Source: Tectiglobus sp965215755 (lineage in GTDB: Bacteria > Pseudomonadota > Alphaproteobacteria > Rhizobiales > Hyphomicrobiaceae). Taken from it: a DNA stretch of 64,000 nt. The notes below the pieces were generated by a model. It was not told where the DNA came from. It worked only from the letters and a program-made list of their open reading frames with translations, and did no database searches. Both the position numbers and the translations under genes were made by a program. Below are positions 18,107 through 26,659 of the stretch, piece after piece (the first letter of the stretch is position 1; every line of letters begins with the position of its first letter). Where the stretch lies: NCBI GenBank assembly GCA_965215755.1, contig OZ244119.1, forward strand, positions 186,001-250,000. The letters are read 5' to 3'.

Positions 18107-18973
18107 ATGAAACTAATGATGTATGTCCACGGTGGCGCATCTAAGCTTGGCGCTGTCGTTGGCGACAGTGTTATCGACTTGCAGGCCGCAGACCCATCGC
18201 TGCCTGGTAGCATTCTCGATATTATAAACGGAGGTGATGCCGCACTCGGCAGAGTGCGCACCGCAGCCGACACTGCCCCGGCTGATACGAAGATCGCGCT
18301 GGCGGAAGTCTCACCTGCCCTGCCAATCGAACGACCAGAGAAGTTTTTCTGCATTGGCCTGAACTATGCGCTTCACGCGAAGGAGGGTGGGCACGATATC
18401 CCGACCTATCCATCGATGTTCACGCGCGCAGCGAATTCGATCATTCCTGCGGGTGCACCGGTCGTTAAGCCGAAGTCATCAGAGCAGCTCGATTACGAGT
18501 GTGAGCTTGCCTTCATCATTGGCAAGGGCGGTCGCCACATCTCTGAAGACCAGGCACTTGAGCACGTCTTTGGATACACCATGTTCAACGATGTGTCGGT
18601 GCGCGACTACCAACGCAAAATTCCACAATGGATCCCTGGCAAGAACTTCGACTCGACCGGTCCATTCGGGCCACACGTCGTGACTGCTGATGAGTTGCCA
18701 GCAGGTGCGTCCGGACTTCGCATCATGACGCGTGTCAATGGAAAAACCATGCAGGACTCCAACACGGCTGACATGATCTTCTCAACGGCACGGATCATAG
18801 CCATTCTTTCAGAATTCATGACGCTCTCACCCGGCGATGTTATTGCAACAGGCACGCCTTCCGGTGTGGCCCATGCACGCAAACCTCCCGCCTGGATGAA
18901 GGCGGGTGATACGGTTGAAGTGGAAGTTGAAGGCATCGGCGTCCTGTCGAACCCGATCATCGATGAAGTCTGA
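18107..18973 (+). CDS. Fumarylacetoacetate-hydrolase-family protein
   Basis: 288-residue enzyme of the FAH superfamily, which cleaves or isomerises acylpyruvate-type compounds with a divalent metal. The metal-binding acids are visible as LDYECELAFIIG (two Glu) and FNDVSVRDYQ (Asp), preceded by FCIGLNYALHAKE. The C-terminus has LSPGDVIATGTPSGV, a family hallmark. Members act on fumarylpyruvate, 2-hydroxymuconate derivatives and similar ring-cleavage products. The position between an alpha/beta hydrolase and RidA fits a catabolic pathway. Confidence 0.9.
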   Translation: MKLMMYVHGGASKLGAVVGDSVIDLQAADPSLPGSILDIINGGDAALGRVRTAADTAPADTKIALAEVSPALPIERPEKFFCIGLNYALHAKEGGHDIPTYPSMFTRAANSIIPAGAPVVKPKSSEQLDYECELAFIIGKGGRHISEDQALEHVFGYTMFNDVSVRDYQRKIPQWIPGKNFDSTGPFGPHVVTADELPAGASGLRIMTRVNGKTMQDSNTADMIFSTARIIAILSEFMTLSPGDVIATGTPSGVAHARKPPAWMKAGDTVEVEVEGIGVLSNPIIDEV

Positions 18974-19026
18974 CACTCGCGAGACCGAACTCAAATCATT
19001 CTCATACCCAAACAGGAGACAATCCA

Positions 19027-19386
19027 ATGGCGATCGAACGAATTGATATTACGAGCGGATCATCACCTCGCATGAGCCGATGCGTAATTAACGGTGATAC
19101 GGTCTATCTAGCCGGACTGACGGCGCAGGACCGAACTGGCGACATCAAGAACCAAACTCAGCAGATACTGGATGCTATCGATAGTTACTTGGCGAAGGCC
19201 GGCACGAGCAAGTCGAAGCTCTTGCAAGCCAACATCTGGATTACTGATACGGCGAACTTTGGCGCCATGAACGAAGTCTGGAATGCCTGGGTTGATCCGG
19301 AGAACCCGCCTGTCCGCGCCTGCGTGAAATCTGAACTCATGGCGCCAAATTTGCTCGTAGAAATCATGGTTACGGCTACCAAGTAA
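19027..19386 (+). CDS. RidA/YjgF-family protein
   Basis: Small trimeric RidA-fold protein, 119 residues. RidA itself hydrolyses reactive imines or enamines, while catabolic-operon members have other or unknown roles. VYLAGLTAQDRTGDIKNQ and the C-terminal PPVRACVKSELMAPNLLVEI are recognisable, with the conserved Arg kept in PVRAC. The ribosome site AGGAGA lies just before the ATG. A terminator-like hairpin follows at 19421. Confidence 0.88.
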   Translation: MAIERIDITSGSSPRMSRCVINGDTVYLAGLTAQDRTGDIKNQTQQILDAIDSYLAKAGTSKSKLLQANIWITDTANFGAMNEVWNAWVDPENPPVRACVKSELMAPNLLVEIMVTATK

Positions 19387-19420
19387 GCGCTCGCCACCCT
19401 TGAGCGTTAATTCATCATGT

Positions 19421-19460
19421 AACTGCGAATTCGCTGGTGCGGGTTCGCAGTTTTCGTTTC
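19421..19460 (+). terminator. Terminator-like hairpin after ridA
   Basis: AACTGCGAA pairs perfectly with TTCGCAGTT across a 14-base loop, and TTCGTTTC follows. It probably ends or reduces transcription between the RidA gene and the dehydrogenase at 19477. Confidence 0.6.
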
Positions 19461-19476
19461 AGCGGAGTCCCACAAT

Positions 19477-20355
19477 ATGAGCAAACCGGTTATCGGCTTT
19501 ATCGGCCTTGGGCTAATGGGCACTGGCTTTGTCAAACGTTTGTTGGCTAGCGGCTATGATGTCATTGGTGTTGACGTTGTCGAGGAACGGCGCGTGGCCG
19601 CGAAAACGCTTGGGGCAGAGATTTGTGAGACCCCCGCGGAACTGGCCGGACGTGCCGACATCATCGCAACCTGTGTCACCAAACCGAGCGATGTCGCTGC
19701 GATTGTCGAAGCGGAAGGCGGCCTGGTACGTGCGCAGAGCCCACGCGCTAAGGTCCTGGTCGATCATTCAACCACTGATATTGCCACAACCAAGCGCCTT
19801 TCAGAGATCCTTGCAGAGACGACCGACATGGCATTTATCGATGCCCCTGTGTCGGGTGGTCCCGGTGCGGCTGAGGAGGGCACTTTGGCGATCATGGCTG
19901 GTGGCAGTGATGATGCAATAGCGCTCGTCCGTCCTGTGATGGACAACCTTGGACGCTTTACACACATGGGACCGGTGACGGCAGGGCAAGCGACAAAACT
20001 TGTCAATCAAACACTCGTGCTCACTAATTACTGTGTCATAGCAGAGGCCTTGCGGTTGGCTGAAGCCTATGGCGTGGACGCGACCAAGATCCCTCATGCG
20101 CTCGCTACCGGCCATGCCGGTTCAAACTTGTTGCCTGTTCTGTTCGAGCGAATGATTGATCGTGATTGGGAACCGCGTGGCTATGCACGTCAAGTCCTGA
20201 AGGACCTCGAGATGCTGAGCGATGCCGCTGGGAGCCAGCAAGTCGCGATGCCGATGTCAGGCCAAGCGCTATCACTCTTCCGGATGTTGGTCGCGCAAGG
20301 GCATGCCGAGATCGATGGCGCAGCTGTCTATAATATTCTTGGAGACGACACCTAA
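19477..20355 (+). CDS. 3-hydroxyisobutyrate dehydrogenase / tartronate semialdehyde reductase family
   Basis: NAD(P)-dependent beta-hydroxyacid dehydrogenase, 292 residues. The Rossmann motif GFIGLGLMGTGF opens the protein. The substrate-site block DAPVSGGPGAAEEGTLAIMAGG lies near 125-146, and the catalytic Lys is in KLVNQTL near 172. Members reduce or oxidise 3-hydroxyisobutyrate, tartronate semialdehyde or related compounds. It follows the hairpin after ridA on the same strand and may be partly separately expressed. Confidence 0.9.
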   Translation: MSKPVIGFIGLGLMGTGFVKRLLASGYDVIGVDVVEERRVAAKTLGAEICETPAELAGRADIIATCVTKPSDVAAIVEAEGGLVRAQSPRAKVLVDHSTTDIATTKRLSEILAETTDMAFIDAPVSGGPGAAEEGTLAIMAGGSDDAIALVRPVMDNLGRFTHMGPVTAGQATKLVNQTLVLTNYCVIAEALRLAEAYGVDATKIPHALATGHAGSNLLPVLFERMIDRDWEPRGYARQVLKDLEMLSDAAGSQQVAMPMSGQALSLFRMLVAQGHAEIDGAAVYNILGDDT

Positions 20356-20381
20356 ACCCATTCTGAGTTGGTCAAGTGGGC

Positions 20382-20762
20382 TCACGGTTCTTCGTCATAC
20401 CAATTGAACTCGATGAGAACGCAGCCTTCGTCAGTTCTGATCGGACCATGAAAGAACCCGGGCTTGCGGCACGCGTAAGCCGGGGCAACGATCTTGTTTT
20501 CGCTGGTCTCCGGTGTGCCCTCAATCATACTACCCGAGATGACGTAAAGCTCTTCCCAATAAGGGTGGTCATGGGCGGCGGGCGTCTGGACACCGGGCGC
20601 CAGACGCAACAATCGCGTGCGCTTGCCCTGCCGTGCCTCAAGGTCAAGATCATTCACAAGGATCTTCTCATCGATCCCAGCAACTTTACCTTTGACCGGG
20701 GTAAAGCCGTTCTCCAGGTCGAGGTTCTCAAACAACATATTCGGTCGTGAGGTCATGATCAT
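20382..20762 (-). CDS. Cupin-domain protein
   Basis: Single-domain cupin, 126 residues, with metal-site pattern AHDHPYWEELYVISG (His-x-His and Glu) near 64-78. The second motif is weaker (KPGFFHGPIRT). It resembles the ChrR-like or anti-sigma-type cupins of unknown activity. It is convergent with the dehydrogenase gene, 26 bases apart, and so is not part of that operon. Confidence 0.82.
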   Translation of the reverse strand: MIMTSRPNMLFENLDLENGFTPVKGKVAGIDEKILVNDLDLEARQGKRTRLLRLAPGVQTPAAHDHPYWEELYVISGSMIEGTPETSENKIVAPAYACRKPGFFHGPIRTDEGCVLIEFNWYDEEP

Positions 20763-20889
20763 CTACCGTGGCTTCAAATTGGATGAACACCATTCTGGAT
20801 AAGGTTACTGCGGAAAGCAACAATACGGTTCGGTGTCCGACGTTCAATCGAGCAGCGGGCGCTTAGGTGAAGAGCTCGATTAGGGTCGT

Positions 20890-21621
20890 CTACAAATCAA
20901 TATCCAATATCAGTGGCACATGATCACTGAGGCCACTGCCGCACCAGTCGGCAAAACGACCAATCTCAAAATGCGAGATGCGCGGCAGCCAATCACGCGG
21001 CACGAATGCGAAGTCGATATGATACGTTGGACCGTCCTGGCGGCGGTCTCGCCAGTAAAGTGTCGGTGTTGTCTCTTCGCCGTCCCGTTCTCCAGTTAAG
21101 TTGTGATACACGCTAACGATATCCAGGCGCGCAAGAATGCGCACCTTGTCCATGTGATTGATACGCCACCCGGGTTTGTCCCAGATGGCATTGCTGTTCC
21201 AATCTCCGGCAATCATCGCAGGCCCTGGCTGCAAGTAATTTCGATACTTTGCCAACGCGCGCCTCAACGGACCCAGCTGATGCTTGCGCGTGATACCGCC
21301 ACTCGCGTTTTGCGCCCAAACGGCCAAGAGATTAAATGAGCTGTTCCCTGTCACGTGAATGGGTGCGATGTAGCGCAGGTGTCTATCGTAACTTGGCAGA
21401 AGATCCACGATGACATCGTTGAATGCAAAAACACCGAGCCCTTTGTGCCGGTTGAGACCAATCCAAACCGGGTCTTGCTCAATCCAGTTGGTCTCGGATT
21501 TCTCAAATAGCAGGTTAGGCTCGGCGCATTCTGATACGATGGCGACGTCCGGCTCTAAGGACAATAGTGCGTCCACCTTTCGGTGCAGCGCCATATTGCA
21601 ATTCCAGATCACGAACCGCAT
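20890..21621 (-). CDS. Endonuclease/exonuclease/phosphatase-superfamily protein
   Basis: 243-residue protein of the EEP fold (DNase I-like). The N-terminus MRFVIWNCNMAL and DVAIVSECAE supply the usual Asn and Glu, IAGDWNSN the Asp/Asn pair, and GLSDHVPLILDIDL the terminal Asp-His. All catalytic positions appear kept. There is no signal peptide. Substrate (DNA, phospholipid or phosphoester) cannot be told. It follows the LysE-type gene with a 34-base gap on the same strand. Confidence 0.85.
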   Translation of the reverse strand: MRFVIWNCNMALHRKVDALLSLEPDVAIVSECAEPNLLFEKSETNWIEQDPVWIGLNRHKGLGVFAFNDVIVDLLPSYDRHLRYIAPIHVTGNSSFNLLAVWAQNASGGITRKHQLGPLRRALAKYRNYLQPGPAMIAGDWNSNAIWDKPGWRINHMDKVRILARLDIVSVYHNLTGERDGEETTPTLYWRDRRQDGPTYHIDFAFVPRDWLPRISHFEIGRFADWCGSGLSDHVPLILDIDL

Positions 21622-21655
21622 TGCGCTGCCATCGTCCCTACTCGCGTTCGGTCAA

Positions 21656-22300
21656 CTATACCCGGCTCGTCAACAGCTTGAGACCTGCAAACGTGAACAG
21701 TGCGCCGAGTGTTCCCTGCACCCAGCGCCGCGATCTTGCATATATACGCACCATCGGTGGAGTTGAGAAAGCCAGAGCATAGAGTACGTGGCAAACCAGC
21801 GATAGGATCGAGGTCCCCACGACGATGACAACTGCAACCCAGGCCGGCGCCCCGGCCTGCATGCCGAGTGAGACAATGGCAATCCAAGCAAGTGCTGCCT
21901 TAGGATTGGTCATCTGAACCGTCAAACCTTTGAAGAAGAAGCCGGTCAAACCACGTCCTTCGTCATCACTGACAATGGCGTCAATATCATGGGCCGAGGC
22001 GGCGGACCGGAAGGCTTTGTAGGCCAGCCATAGTAGGAATAGTCCTCCGACAATCTTGATAACAGTCAACAGGATTGCATAGGACGCTATGATGGCTGTG
22101 AGGCCAAGCGCTGTCAGCGTTGCCCAAATCATAGAACCACTTGCTACACCGAGCGCCAGGGCTAGTCCGCTTGACCTGCCAACGCTCATTGATGTTCCCA
22201 TGATCGCCAGAATGTTCGGGCCCGGACTGAGAATTGAAACAAGAAAGACAGAATAGGCCAGGAGAATGCCTGGCAGGTAGATGGCAATATGGTCAATCAT
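21656..22300 (-). CDS. LysE/RhtB-family amino-acid exporter
   Basis: Inner-membrane exporter with about six helices, 214 residues from the ATG at 22300. The family signature SPGPNILAIMGTSMSVGR lies at about 24-41. I reject longer upstream starts because the added sequence is not hydrophobic and the family begins at this point. It probably exports an amino acid or homoserine-like compound. Confidence 0.9.
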   Translation of the reverse strand: MIDHIAIYLPGILLAYSVFLVSILSPGPNILAIMGTSMSVGRSSGLALALGVASGSMIWATLTALGLTAIIASYAILLTVIKIVGGLFLLWLAYKAFRSAASAHDIDAIVSDDEGRGLTGFFFKGLTVQMTNPKAALAWIAIVSLGMQAGAPAWVAVVIVVGTSILSLVCHVLYALAFSTPPMVRIYARSRRWVQGTLGALFTFAGLKLLTSRV

Positions 22301-22430
22301 GCGAGCTGGCTCCGAACGTGTGTCATCGAGGCCAACTGTATTGCGCCACTCCTGACAGCATCGTGTCAGCAACCAGACACGCCAAGTGATTGGGAACAGA
22401 TGGGCTGGCCCGGTGAAGCTCCCTCGTGCA

Positions 22431-23003
22431 TCAAGGCAAACCGCGCTTCTTGCGCTGCTCTGTAATGATGCGAACCATCTCCGCCAAATTGCCAAGGGGC
22501 CAGCGCCGTTCGACCGTATGACCGGATTTTTCTTTGATCAAAAGGATAAGCGTCTCAGCTTTGGACCACTCGTCCAGCATCTTTCGCCCCAGTGCACCTG
22601 TAAAAACACACTTCGCTGTTGGGCAACCACTCGCGTCGATTGCGGACATGGTGCCATCGCGTCCCATCACTGTCATTTCGGCATGACGCGCGTATGAGAG
22701 ATCGGGCTCGATGTTGAATGTGATGACAGGTTCCGGATGACCATCCGAACCCTTTCGGTAGAGGAAATCGACAATAGCAGCGCGCAGGTTTGGTCTCGGA
22801 GAATAGACGTCAACGTATTGGGCATAGCAGCGCGCATCGCTGCCGTCCGGTGCGGTGTCGCAAGCTACATCCCACCAGGTGTCGAAGACTTTGTGATACG
22901 TGATCAGCCGACCAGGGAGCTTCGTTGCACTTAACGGCGTGTAACCACCTGACGCAAGCGACAGAGCTGCAGCAATAGCAATCAGAATAGAGAGGCGAAA
23001 CAT
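22431..23003 (-). CDS. Exported protein, possibly IalB-like
   Basis: 190-residue protein with a clear signal peptide (MFRLSILIAIAAALSLASGG). The mature part has four Cys (DVACDTAPDGSDARCYAQYV, then SGCPTAKCVF), which fits a periplasmic protein with disulfides. The overall pattern resembles invasion-associated locus B proteins of alphaproteobacteria, but the match is by eye and weak. It ends in a basic, helical tail. No close operon partner. Confidence 0.6.
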   Translation of the reverse strand: MFRLSILIAIAAALSLASGGYTPLSATKLPGRLITYHKVFDTWWDVACDTAPDGSDARCYAQYVDVYSPRPNLRAAIVDFLYRKGSDGHPEPVITFNIEPDLSYARHAEMTVMGRDGTMSAIDASGCPTAKCVFTGALGRKMLDEWSKAETLILLIKEKSGHTVERRWPLGNLAEMVRIITEQRKKRGLP

Positions 23004-23106
23004 TCTCGGGGTCCATTCAGCTGCAATACTGACGCATCATGCTGGGTCCGCCGGAACACGGACAAATCAATTGCCGGTGAGGGCTCGCTATCGTGTGCGG
23101 GCGCGG

Positions 23107-23132
23107 TATACTGAGTTCAATCACTATTGAAC
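23107..23132 (+). promoter_or_regulatory. Promoter -10 with inverted repeat upstream of DUF169 gene
   Basis: TATACT (23107-23112) is a good -10 hexamer; I find no good -35. Directly after it GTTCAAT, CACT, ATTGAAC (23115-23132) forms a perfect 7-bp inverted repeat covering the expected start point, 22 bases before the ATG at 23155. This placement fits a repressor operator. Confidence 0.45.
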
Positions 23133-23154
23133 CTGAATTCGAGGAGTGACTGAC

Positions 23155-23916
23155 ATGGATTGGGCTGCAATCACACAAGAGCTGGAGGGTCTTCTGAAGC
23201 TTCGCTCAATTCCCTTCGGGATGAAGATGTTCGAGAATGTCGCCGACATGGAAGCGATCCCGCGGATCCGGCGGCCGGATTCAATCCATACACTTGATCA
23301 GGTCGTCGGACAGGCCTCGCGCCTCGGGCGCACAGTCGGCATCACGGCAGATGATCTGGTTGGCGCTCAATGCCGGGCAGTTGTCGGATTGGGTAAGGCC
23401 AAAACACCTGAGTGGAAGTCAGGCAAGCACATGGTCGGCGTCTGGTTCGCCGATGATGAAGGCGCTGCCGAACACCAGGCCTCAATGCACTGTGTTGATG
23501 ACGGAATTTATGAAGCCCTTGCCGTATCGCCGCTCTCTTCAGGACGCCTCGATCCGCCAGATATTGTCCTCTTCTACGCAACGCCCGGCGCCATGATGTA
23601 TTTCATCAATGGTCTACAATGGTCCGGTTACAAGCGATTTGATTGGTCGGTCGTTGGAGAGTCTGCCTGCGCCGATAGTTGGGGCCGGGCACTCAAGTTG
23701 CGCGCCCCGTCCCTCTCCATCCCGTGCTTTGCTGAGCGGCGCTATGGCGGTGTGCTCGACGACGAAATGCTGATGGCGCTACCGCCCGAACATCTCGAGA
23801 AAGCCATAACCGGCATGAAGGCCCTTGCCAAAAATGGTTTCCGCTATCCGTTCGCGCAGTACGGCATCCAACAGGACGTTCGTGCCGGCATGGCCGTGAG
23901 CTACGGACAGAGATAA
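23155..23916 (+). CDS. DUF169-family protein
   Basis: 253-residue protein of the DUF169 family (uncharacterised, cytoplasmic, found in bacteria and archaea). Landmarks by eye are the N-terminal LRSIPFGMKMFENV, then DDLVGAQCRAVVGL and KRFDWSVVGESACADSWGRA. No catalytic motif known. The ATG at 23155 has GAGGAG 8 bases before it, better than the GTG at 23146. The GlcG/HbpS-like gene starts 23 bases after its stop, so the two are probably one operon. Confidence 0.78.
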   Translation: MDWAAITQELEGLLKLRSIPFGMKMFENVADMEAIPRIRRPDSIHTLDQVVGQASRLGRTVGITADDLVGAQCRAVVGLGKAKTPEWKSGKHMVGVWFADDEGAAEHQASMHCVDDGIYEALAVSPLSSGRLDPPDIVLFYATPGAMMYFINGLQWSGYKRFDWSVVGESACADSWGRALKLRAPSLSIPCFAERRYGGVLDDEMLMALPPEHLEKAITGMKALAKNGFRYPFAQYGIQQDVRAGMAVSYGQR

Positions 23917-23939
23917 AAGCAGCGACAGGAGCGGCCCAC

Positions 23940-24431
23940 ATGGCCCAGGGTTTTCTAATTAGTGTGGCGTCATCTCTCGGCTTGAAGGATGCCGACAAAA
24001 TTGCAGATGGTGCCCTGCAGGCGGGGCGGTCTGAAGACATGCTGCCGCTTACTGTTGCCGTTCTCGACTCCGGTGGACAAATCGTTGTCCTAAAGCGGGA
24101 AGATGGCTGCGGAATTGTGCGAGCAGAAATCGCGATCGGCAAAGCGTCCGCAGCGTTGGGCATGGGTGTTGGCAGCCGCACTCTGCGCGATCGACTGAAA
24201 GAGCGACCTGCGTTTCAAGCCGCCATATCGGCGGCCTCTGATGGTCGTTTTGTTGCTGTTCCAGGCGGCGTTCTCATCTTAAATGATGCTGGGCAAGCGA
24301 TCGGGGCGGTCGGCATTAGTGGCGACACCTCGGACTGTGACGAATACGCGGCTATTCGGGGCATTCACGGTGCTGGATTTACCAGCCACCCGGAAAAAGA
24401 GGCAGACAACTGGCGCGCAGCTAAGCTCTGA
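23940..24431 (+). CDS. GlcG/HbpS-like heme-binding-family protein
   Basis: 163-residue protein of the DUF336/HbpS/GlcG family. Typical stretches are LTVAVLDSGGQIVVLKREDG and the C-terminal GGVLILNDAGQAIGAVGISGD. Some members bind heme or corrinoids; others are accessory proteins in catabolic operons. No signal peptide is seen, so cytoplasmic. Co-oriented with the DUF169 gene and convergent with the next gene, only 2 bases between stops. Confidence 0.85.
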   Translation: MAQGFLISVASSLGLKDADKIADGALQAGRSEDMLPLTVAVLDSGGQIVVLKREDGCGIVRAEIAIGKASAALGMGVGSRTLRDRLKERPAFQAAISAASDGRFVAVPGGVLILNDAGQAIGAVGISGDTSDCDEYAAIRGIHGAGFTSHPEKEADNWRAAKL

Positions 24432-24433
24432 CC

Positions 24434-24871
24434 CTACGACGTCCGAACAGCTGTCTCATGGAGATGCAGCCAGGTAAGTTTATCTGTTGCTGGATCTCTG
24501 CGGAACAACACGGTCGATATACGGTCGTTGTCAGGCGGTGTCGTATTGCGGGCACCAGTCTGATGTTCGATGTATGTTGCCTGAATCAGAGTTTTGTCAT
24601 CGCTGACAAAGCGGAGATCAACATTGCTGATCGCAATCCGAAAGTCAGGATTGACTGCATGTGCCGCCTCGATTGGGTCCAACAAGTCTGCCCGACTGAG
24701 GACCTGCCCGCTTGGCTGGATGTTGACCAGGGTCTCAGTCAGTCGATTGGAAAATCCCTGCCGGTAAACATCATGTGTCCGCTCCAGCTCACCACGAAAC
24801 CATCGCGAAATGAAGTCATGCAAAGCTTCAATCTCGTTTGTGACAAGTATCTTGAGTTGCTCTTCAGCCAT
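24434..24871 (-). CDS. Hypothetical protein, possibly SnoaL/DUF4440-like
   Basis: 145 residues from the ATG at 24871 (AAGG about 12 bases upstream). The N-terminus is helical (EIEALHDFISRWFRGEL) and is followed by alternating beta-strand-like segments (FRIAISNVDLRFVSDDKTLIQATYIEHQ, given here only as region 80-107). That layout fits the NTF2/SnoaL cone fold, but no catalytic residue is identifiable. Function unknown. No signal peptide. Confidence 0.6.
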   Translation of the reverse strand: MAEEQLKILVTNEIEALHDFISRWFRGELERTHDVYRQGFSNRLTETLVNIQPSGQVLSRADLLDPIEAAHAVNPDFRIAISNVDLRFVSDDKTLIQATYIEHQTGARNTTPPDNDRISTVLFRRDPATDKLTWLHLHETAVRTS

Positions 24872-25270
24872 TGTAGTCCGGCCTTCTGGTTCGCGTGAAT
24901 TGCCAACGTCTGCAGGCGCCTGCAAAAGCCAAAACCCGGTTGCCTTTCAAAACATAATCTCGTGATCTGCTAGCCGGTCAGGAGCATTTGCACTGCCTCT
25001 CAGGCAAGCTGATGAAGCCACTTTTTATATCATTAGAATGGTTGCCGTGTCCTGCCTCGCTCTGTCTCCACATAGCTTTCAGGTTCATATGAACTGGTGG
25101 CAATTCATGATGGTTGCCGATAACGTCGCCGGCAACGCACTGTTCTGTGCGAATTGGCGAACAATGAGAATTGAGGCAGGTCATCGATCGCGCCAGATCT
25201 CTTTAGTTCTTGTTCTTGCCGCGATGTTGAGGTGATCAAAGCCGCCTCCAGGTCGGTAACGGGGTAAGAC
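24872..25270. other. Intergenic region upstream of the MFS transporter
   Basis: About 400 bases with no gene I can support. It holds a perfect 12-bp palindrome GTTCATATGAAC (25083-25094) and a nearby GGCAA/TTGCC inverted pair (25099-25118), which may be regulator sites for the transporter. Confidence 0.45.
25083..25094. promoter_or_regulatory. 12-bp palindrome upstream of MFS transporter
   Basis: GTTCATATGAAC is a perfect palindrome 177 bases before the transporter start. A candidate operator for an unlinked regulator; no regulator gene adjoins. Confidence 0.35.
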
Positions 25271-26533
25271 ATGCATAACGATGTTTCGCCGGATGCTCCA
25301 GGGAGCGCGGCTCGGCAGCCCAAAGGCGGCTTTCATGCCACGATGTTTGTCTTCCTCACCGTCTGTATTGACTCGATGGGTATCGGAATCATCATTCCGG
25401 TGCTGCCAGACCTTATCCGTGAAGTGACTAACCTCGGATACTCCGGTGCTGCATTATGGGGCGGCTGGATGTCATTTTCCTATGCCATCATGCAATTTGC
25501 GTGTGGTCCCACAGTGGGCAATCTATCGGATCGGTTTGGTCGCCGCCGAGTATTGCTCGTTTCCCTTGGCGTCCTGACAATCGACTACATCATTATGGCG
25601 TTGGCGCCCTCGCTCCTCATTCTCTTCATTGGCCGCATAATTGCTGGCGTTACGGCGGCAACCTATTCGGCCTGCAATGCGTATGTCGCTGATGTGAGCA
25701 AGCCGGAAGACCGCGCCAAGAACTTCGGCCTTCTAGGTGCTGGATTCGGGCTCGGCTTTGTTATCGGACCGGTGCTTGGTGGATTGGTTGCTGAACTTGG
25801 AACACGGGCGCCGTTCTATGCAGCAGCTGCACTCGCCTTTCTCAATCTGTGCTACGGAGCATTTGTCCTGCCGGAGTCGCTCCCAAAGGAGAGACGGCGC
25901 AAGTTTGACTGGTCACGCGCCAACCCATTCGGCGCTTTCAGCCAGATGCGCAAAGTTCCGACAGTGGCCTGGTTTCTTGTTGCGCTGTTCCTTTTTGACA
26001 TTGCCCACTTCTCCTACCCAACGATCTGGGCCTACTACACCAAGGAAGCGTTTGCCTGGTCGAGTGCTGAGGTCGGCCTTTCTCTTGCGGTCGTCGGGAT
26101 CGGATTTGTCATTGTTCAAGGTTGGTTGATCCGGATATTGCTGCCGAAGATTGGTGAAGTGCGGACCGCCTACATGGGCTTTTTCTTCAATGTCATCAGC
26201 CTGGTTGTTCTAGGCTTTATAACCGAGGGCTGGATGGTCTACGCGATCCTGCCACTGACGGCGCTGAGTGCCATTTTAACTCAGGCACTGCAGGGCCTGA
26301 TGTCCAACCGGGTCTCGGATGACGCCCAGGGTGAGTTGCAAGGTGCGTTGACGAGCGTGACCGCAATTACCCTGGTGGTTTCACCATTGCTGATGACGCA
26401 ATTGTTCGGGTACTTTACCAGTCCAGCTGCTCCCCTGTATCTACCTGGGGCTCCTTTTTTGGCAGCTGCAATCATTACCGCAATTGCTATTGTTCCGTTT
26501 GTCATCGGTCTCCGTCAAGCCGGAATTAAGTAA
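25271..26533 (+). CDS. TetA-type MFS efflux transporter
   Basis: 420-residue major-facilitator protein with 12 predicted helices. TM1 carries the drug-exporter pattern CIDSMGIGIIIPVLPDL. The loop 2-3 motif is GNLSDRFGRRRVLL, and motif C of antiporters reads GFGLGFVIGPVLGG. These place it in the TetA/DHA1 proton-antiporter group. The substrate is unknown, since tetracycline-type members are common among unrelated exporters. It lies just upstream of mutS, 126 bases apart. Confidence 0.88.
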   Translation: MHNDVSPDAPGSAARQPKGGFHATMFVFLTVCIDSMGIGIIIPVLPDLIREVTNLGYSGAALWGGWMSFSYAIMQFACGPTVGNLSDRFGRRRVLLVSLGVLTIDYIIMALAPSLLILFIGRIIAGVTAATYSACNAYVADVSKPEDRAKNFGLLGAGFGLGFVIGPVLGGLVAELGTRAPFYAAAALAFLNLCYGAFVLPESLPKERRRKFDWSRANPFGAFSQMRKVPTVAWFLVALFLFDIAHFSYPTIWAYYTKEAFAWSSAEVGLSLAVVGIGFVIVQGWLIRILLPKIGEVRTAYMGFFFNVISLVVLGFITEGWMVYAILPLTALSAILTQALQGLMSNRVSDDAQGELQGALTSVTAITLVVSPLLMTQLFGYFTSPAAPLYLPGAPFLAAAIITAIAIVPFVIGLRQAGIK

Positions 26534-26659
26534 CATCGCCCGCGAATCTGGTGCAGAGCGCTGAATAAATTGTGTATCAATGTCTTAACGCCTGCCGGTT
26601 GATGCGTTAAATGCGACGTTTGGATCTTTGGCAGCAATCTCGGTGGACTGCAGTCCTCA

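Noticed and set aside
24978..25235. Small open frames on both strands in the 5' region of the MFS gene
   Set aside because: No ribosome sites or conserved features; most likely chance frames in a regulatory region.
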